A stretch of DNA of 5,822 nucleotides, taken from positions 1-5,822 of the forward strand of contig JAUHXB010000089.1 in assembly GCA_030427215.1 (NCBI GenBank). Direction: 5' to 3'. The position numbers and the translations under genes were made by a program. This document shows positions 5,548 through 5,822 of this stretch, piece by piece; the first letter of the stretch is position 1; every line of letters begins with the position of its first letter. The DNA is from Alphaproteobacteria bacterium (GTDB lineage: Bacteria > Pseudomonadota > Alphaproteobacteria > Micavibrionales > UBA1664). The notes under the pieces are model-generated. The model was not told where the DNA came from. It saw only the letters and a list, made by a program, of their open reading frames with translations, and searched no databases.

Positions 5548-5822
5548 ATGACACAGTATGATGATCATATTCCAGTGATGTTAGATGAGGTCATTGAGGC
5601 CATAAACCCCACCGATGGCGAAACATATGTGGACGGGACATTTGGTGCTGGGGGCTATAGCGCCGCGATATTAAACCATGCCGATTGCAAGATCGTTGGA
5701 TTTGACCGCGATATCAATGCCTATAACGCAGGGCAAACTATAGTTGAAAAATACAGCCCACGATTATCCTTAATCAATGATCGGTTCAGCCAAATTGAAA
5801 ACAGATTAGATCATAAAATCGA
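5548..5822 (+). CDS. rsmH: 16S rRNA m4C1402 methyltransferase RsmH, N-terminal part (3' end outside window)
   Basis: RsmH (MraW) is the S-adenosylmethionine-dependent enzyme that methylates N4 of C1402 in the decoding centre of 16S rRNA. The first 91 codons are present and in frame to the window edge. The start HIPVMLDEVIEAI at 7-19 is the family N-terminus, YVDGTFGAGGYS at 27-38 is the AdoMet-binding motif I, and IVGFDRD at 49-55 carries the acidic residue expected to contact the AdoMet ribose. RFSQIENRL at 79-87 is the usual following block. ATG 5548 is chosen because AAGGA at 5532-5536 lies 11 nt upstream and the protein begins just before the conserved HIPV; an ATG at 5540 meets a stop after two further codons. 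Its place after mraZ is the standard start of the dcw cluster, where ftsL and ftsI would be expected next. Confidence 0.96.
   Translation, partial: MTQYDDHIPVMLDEVIEAINPTDGETYVDGTFGAGGYSAAILNHADCKIVGFDRDINAYNAGQTIVEKYSPRLSLINDRFSQIENRLDHKI

Noticed and set aside
505..5568. The 8-bp palindrome ATGATCAT occurs at 505-512, 4993-5000, 5299-5306 and 5561-5568
   Set aside because: More often than base composition would suggest, but three of the four copies are Asp-His codon pairs (GAT CAT) inside genes, so protein content and codon preference explain most of it.

Overview
The window looks like chromosomal housekeeping DNA from a rather AT-rich alphaproteobacterium. Three things point there: a heparinase II/III-like protein of the type often found near purH/rsmB in that class, a ClpS with the alphaproteobacterial ClpS1 core (HRRGVGVCG, QVMEYA, PLQCTMEK), and the MraZ and RsmH sequences. 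The genus cannot be fixed from the sequence. I see no tRNA, rRNA, CRISPR, insertion sequence, phage gene or integration site, and no stretch over 300 bases lacks a gene.

Left part (1-1437): the 3' end of a heparinase II/III-like gene, a small stand-alone histidine phosphotransfer (HPt) protein, then secE behind a plausible sigma70-type promoter and a leader with a perfect 8-bp hairpin. secE is followed by nusG, giving the translocase subunit and transcription factor pair found together in most bacteria.

Middle (1988-3704): the ribosomal protein genes (rplK, rplA and so on) that usually follow nusG are absent. Instead there is a FlgO-domain lipoprotein whose stop lies 5 nt before clpS, then a second lipoprotein of unknown function. 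clpS is not next to clpA here.

Right part (3705-5822): a convergent gene on the minus strand encodes a HI0933/YhiN/BaiN-type flavoprotein. It diverges from mraZ, the first gene of the division and cell wall (dcw) cluster, which is followed 4 nt later by the truncated start of rsmH. The 185-bp divergent intergenic region holds four TGGRN boxes at exactly 10-bp spacing. These match the known MraZ operator pattern and directly adjoin a perfect TTGACA.

I did not find an obviously novel multi-gene system. The points most worth a second look are the MraZ-box array between divergent promoters, the secE leader hairpin, the break of the nusG-rplK linkage with a FlgO-clpS pair in its place, and the uncharacterised lipoprotein at 3135-3704.
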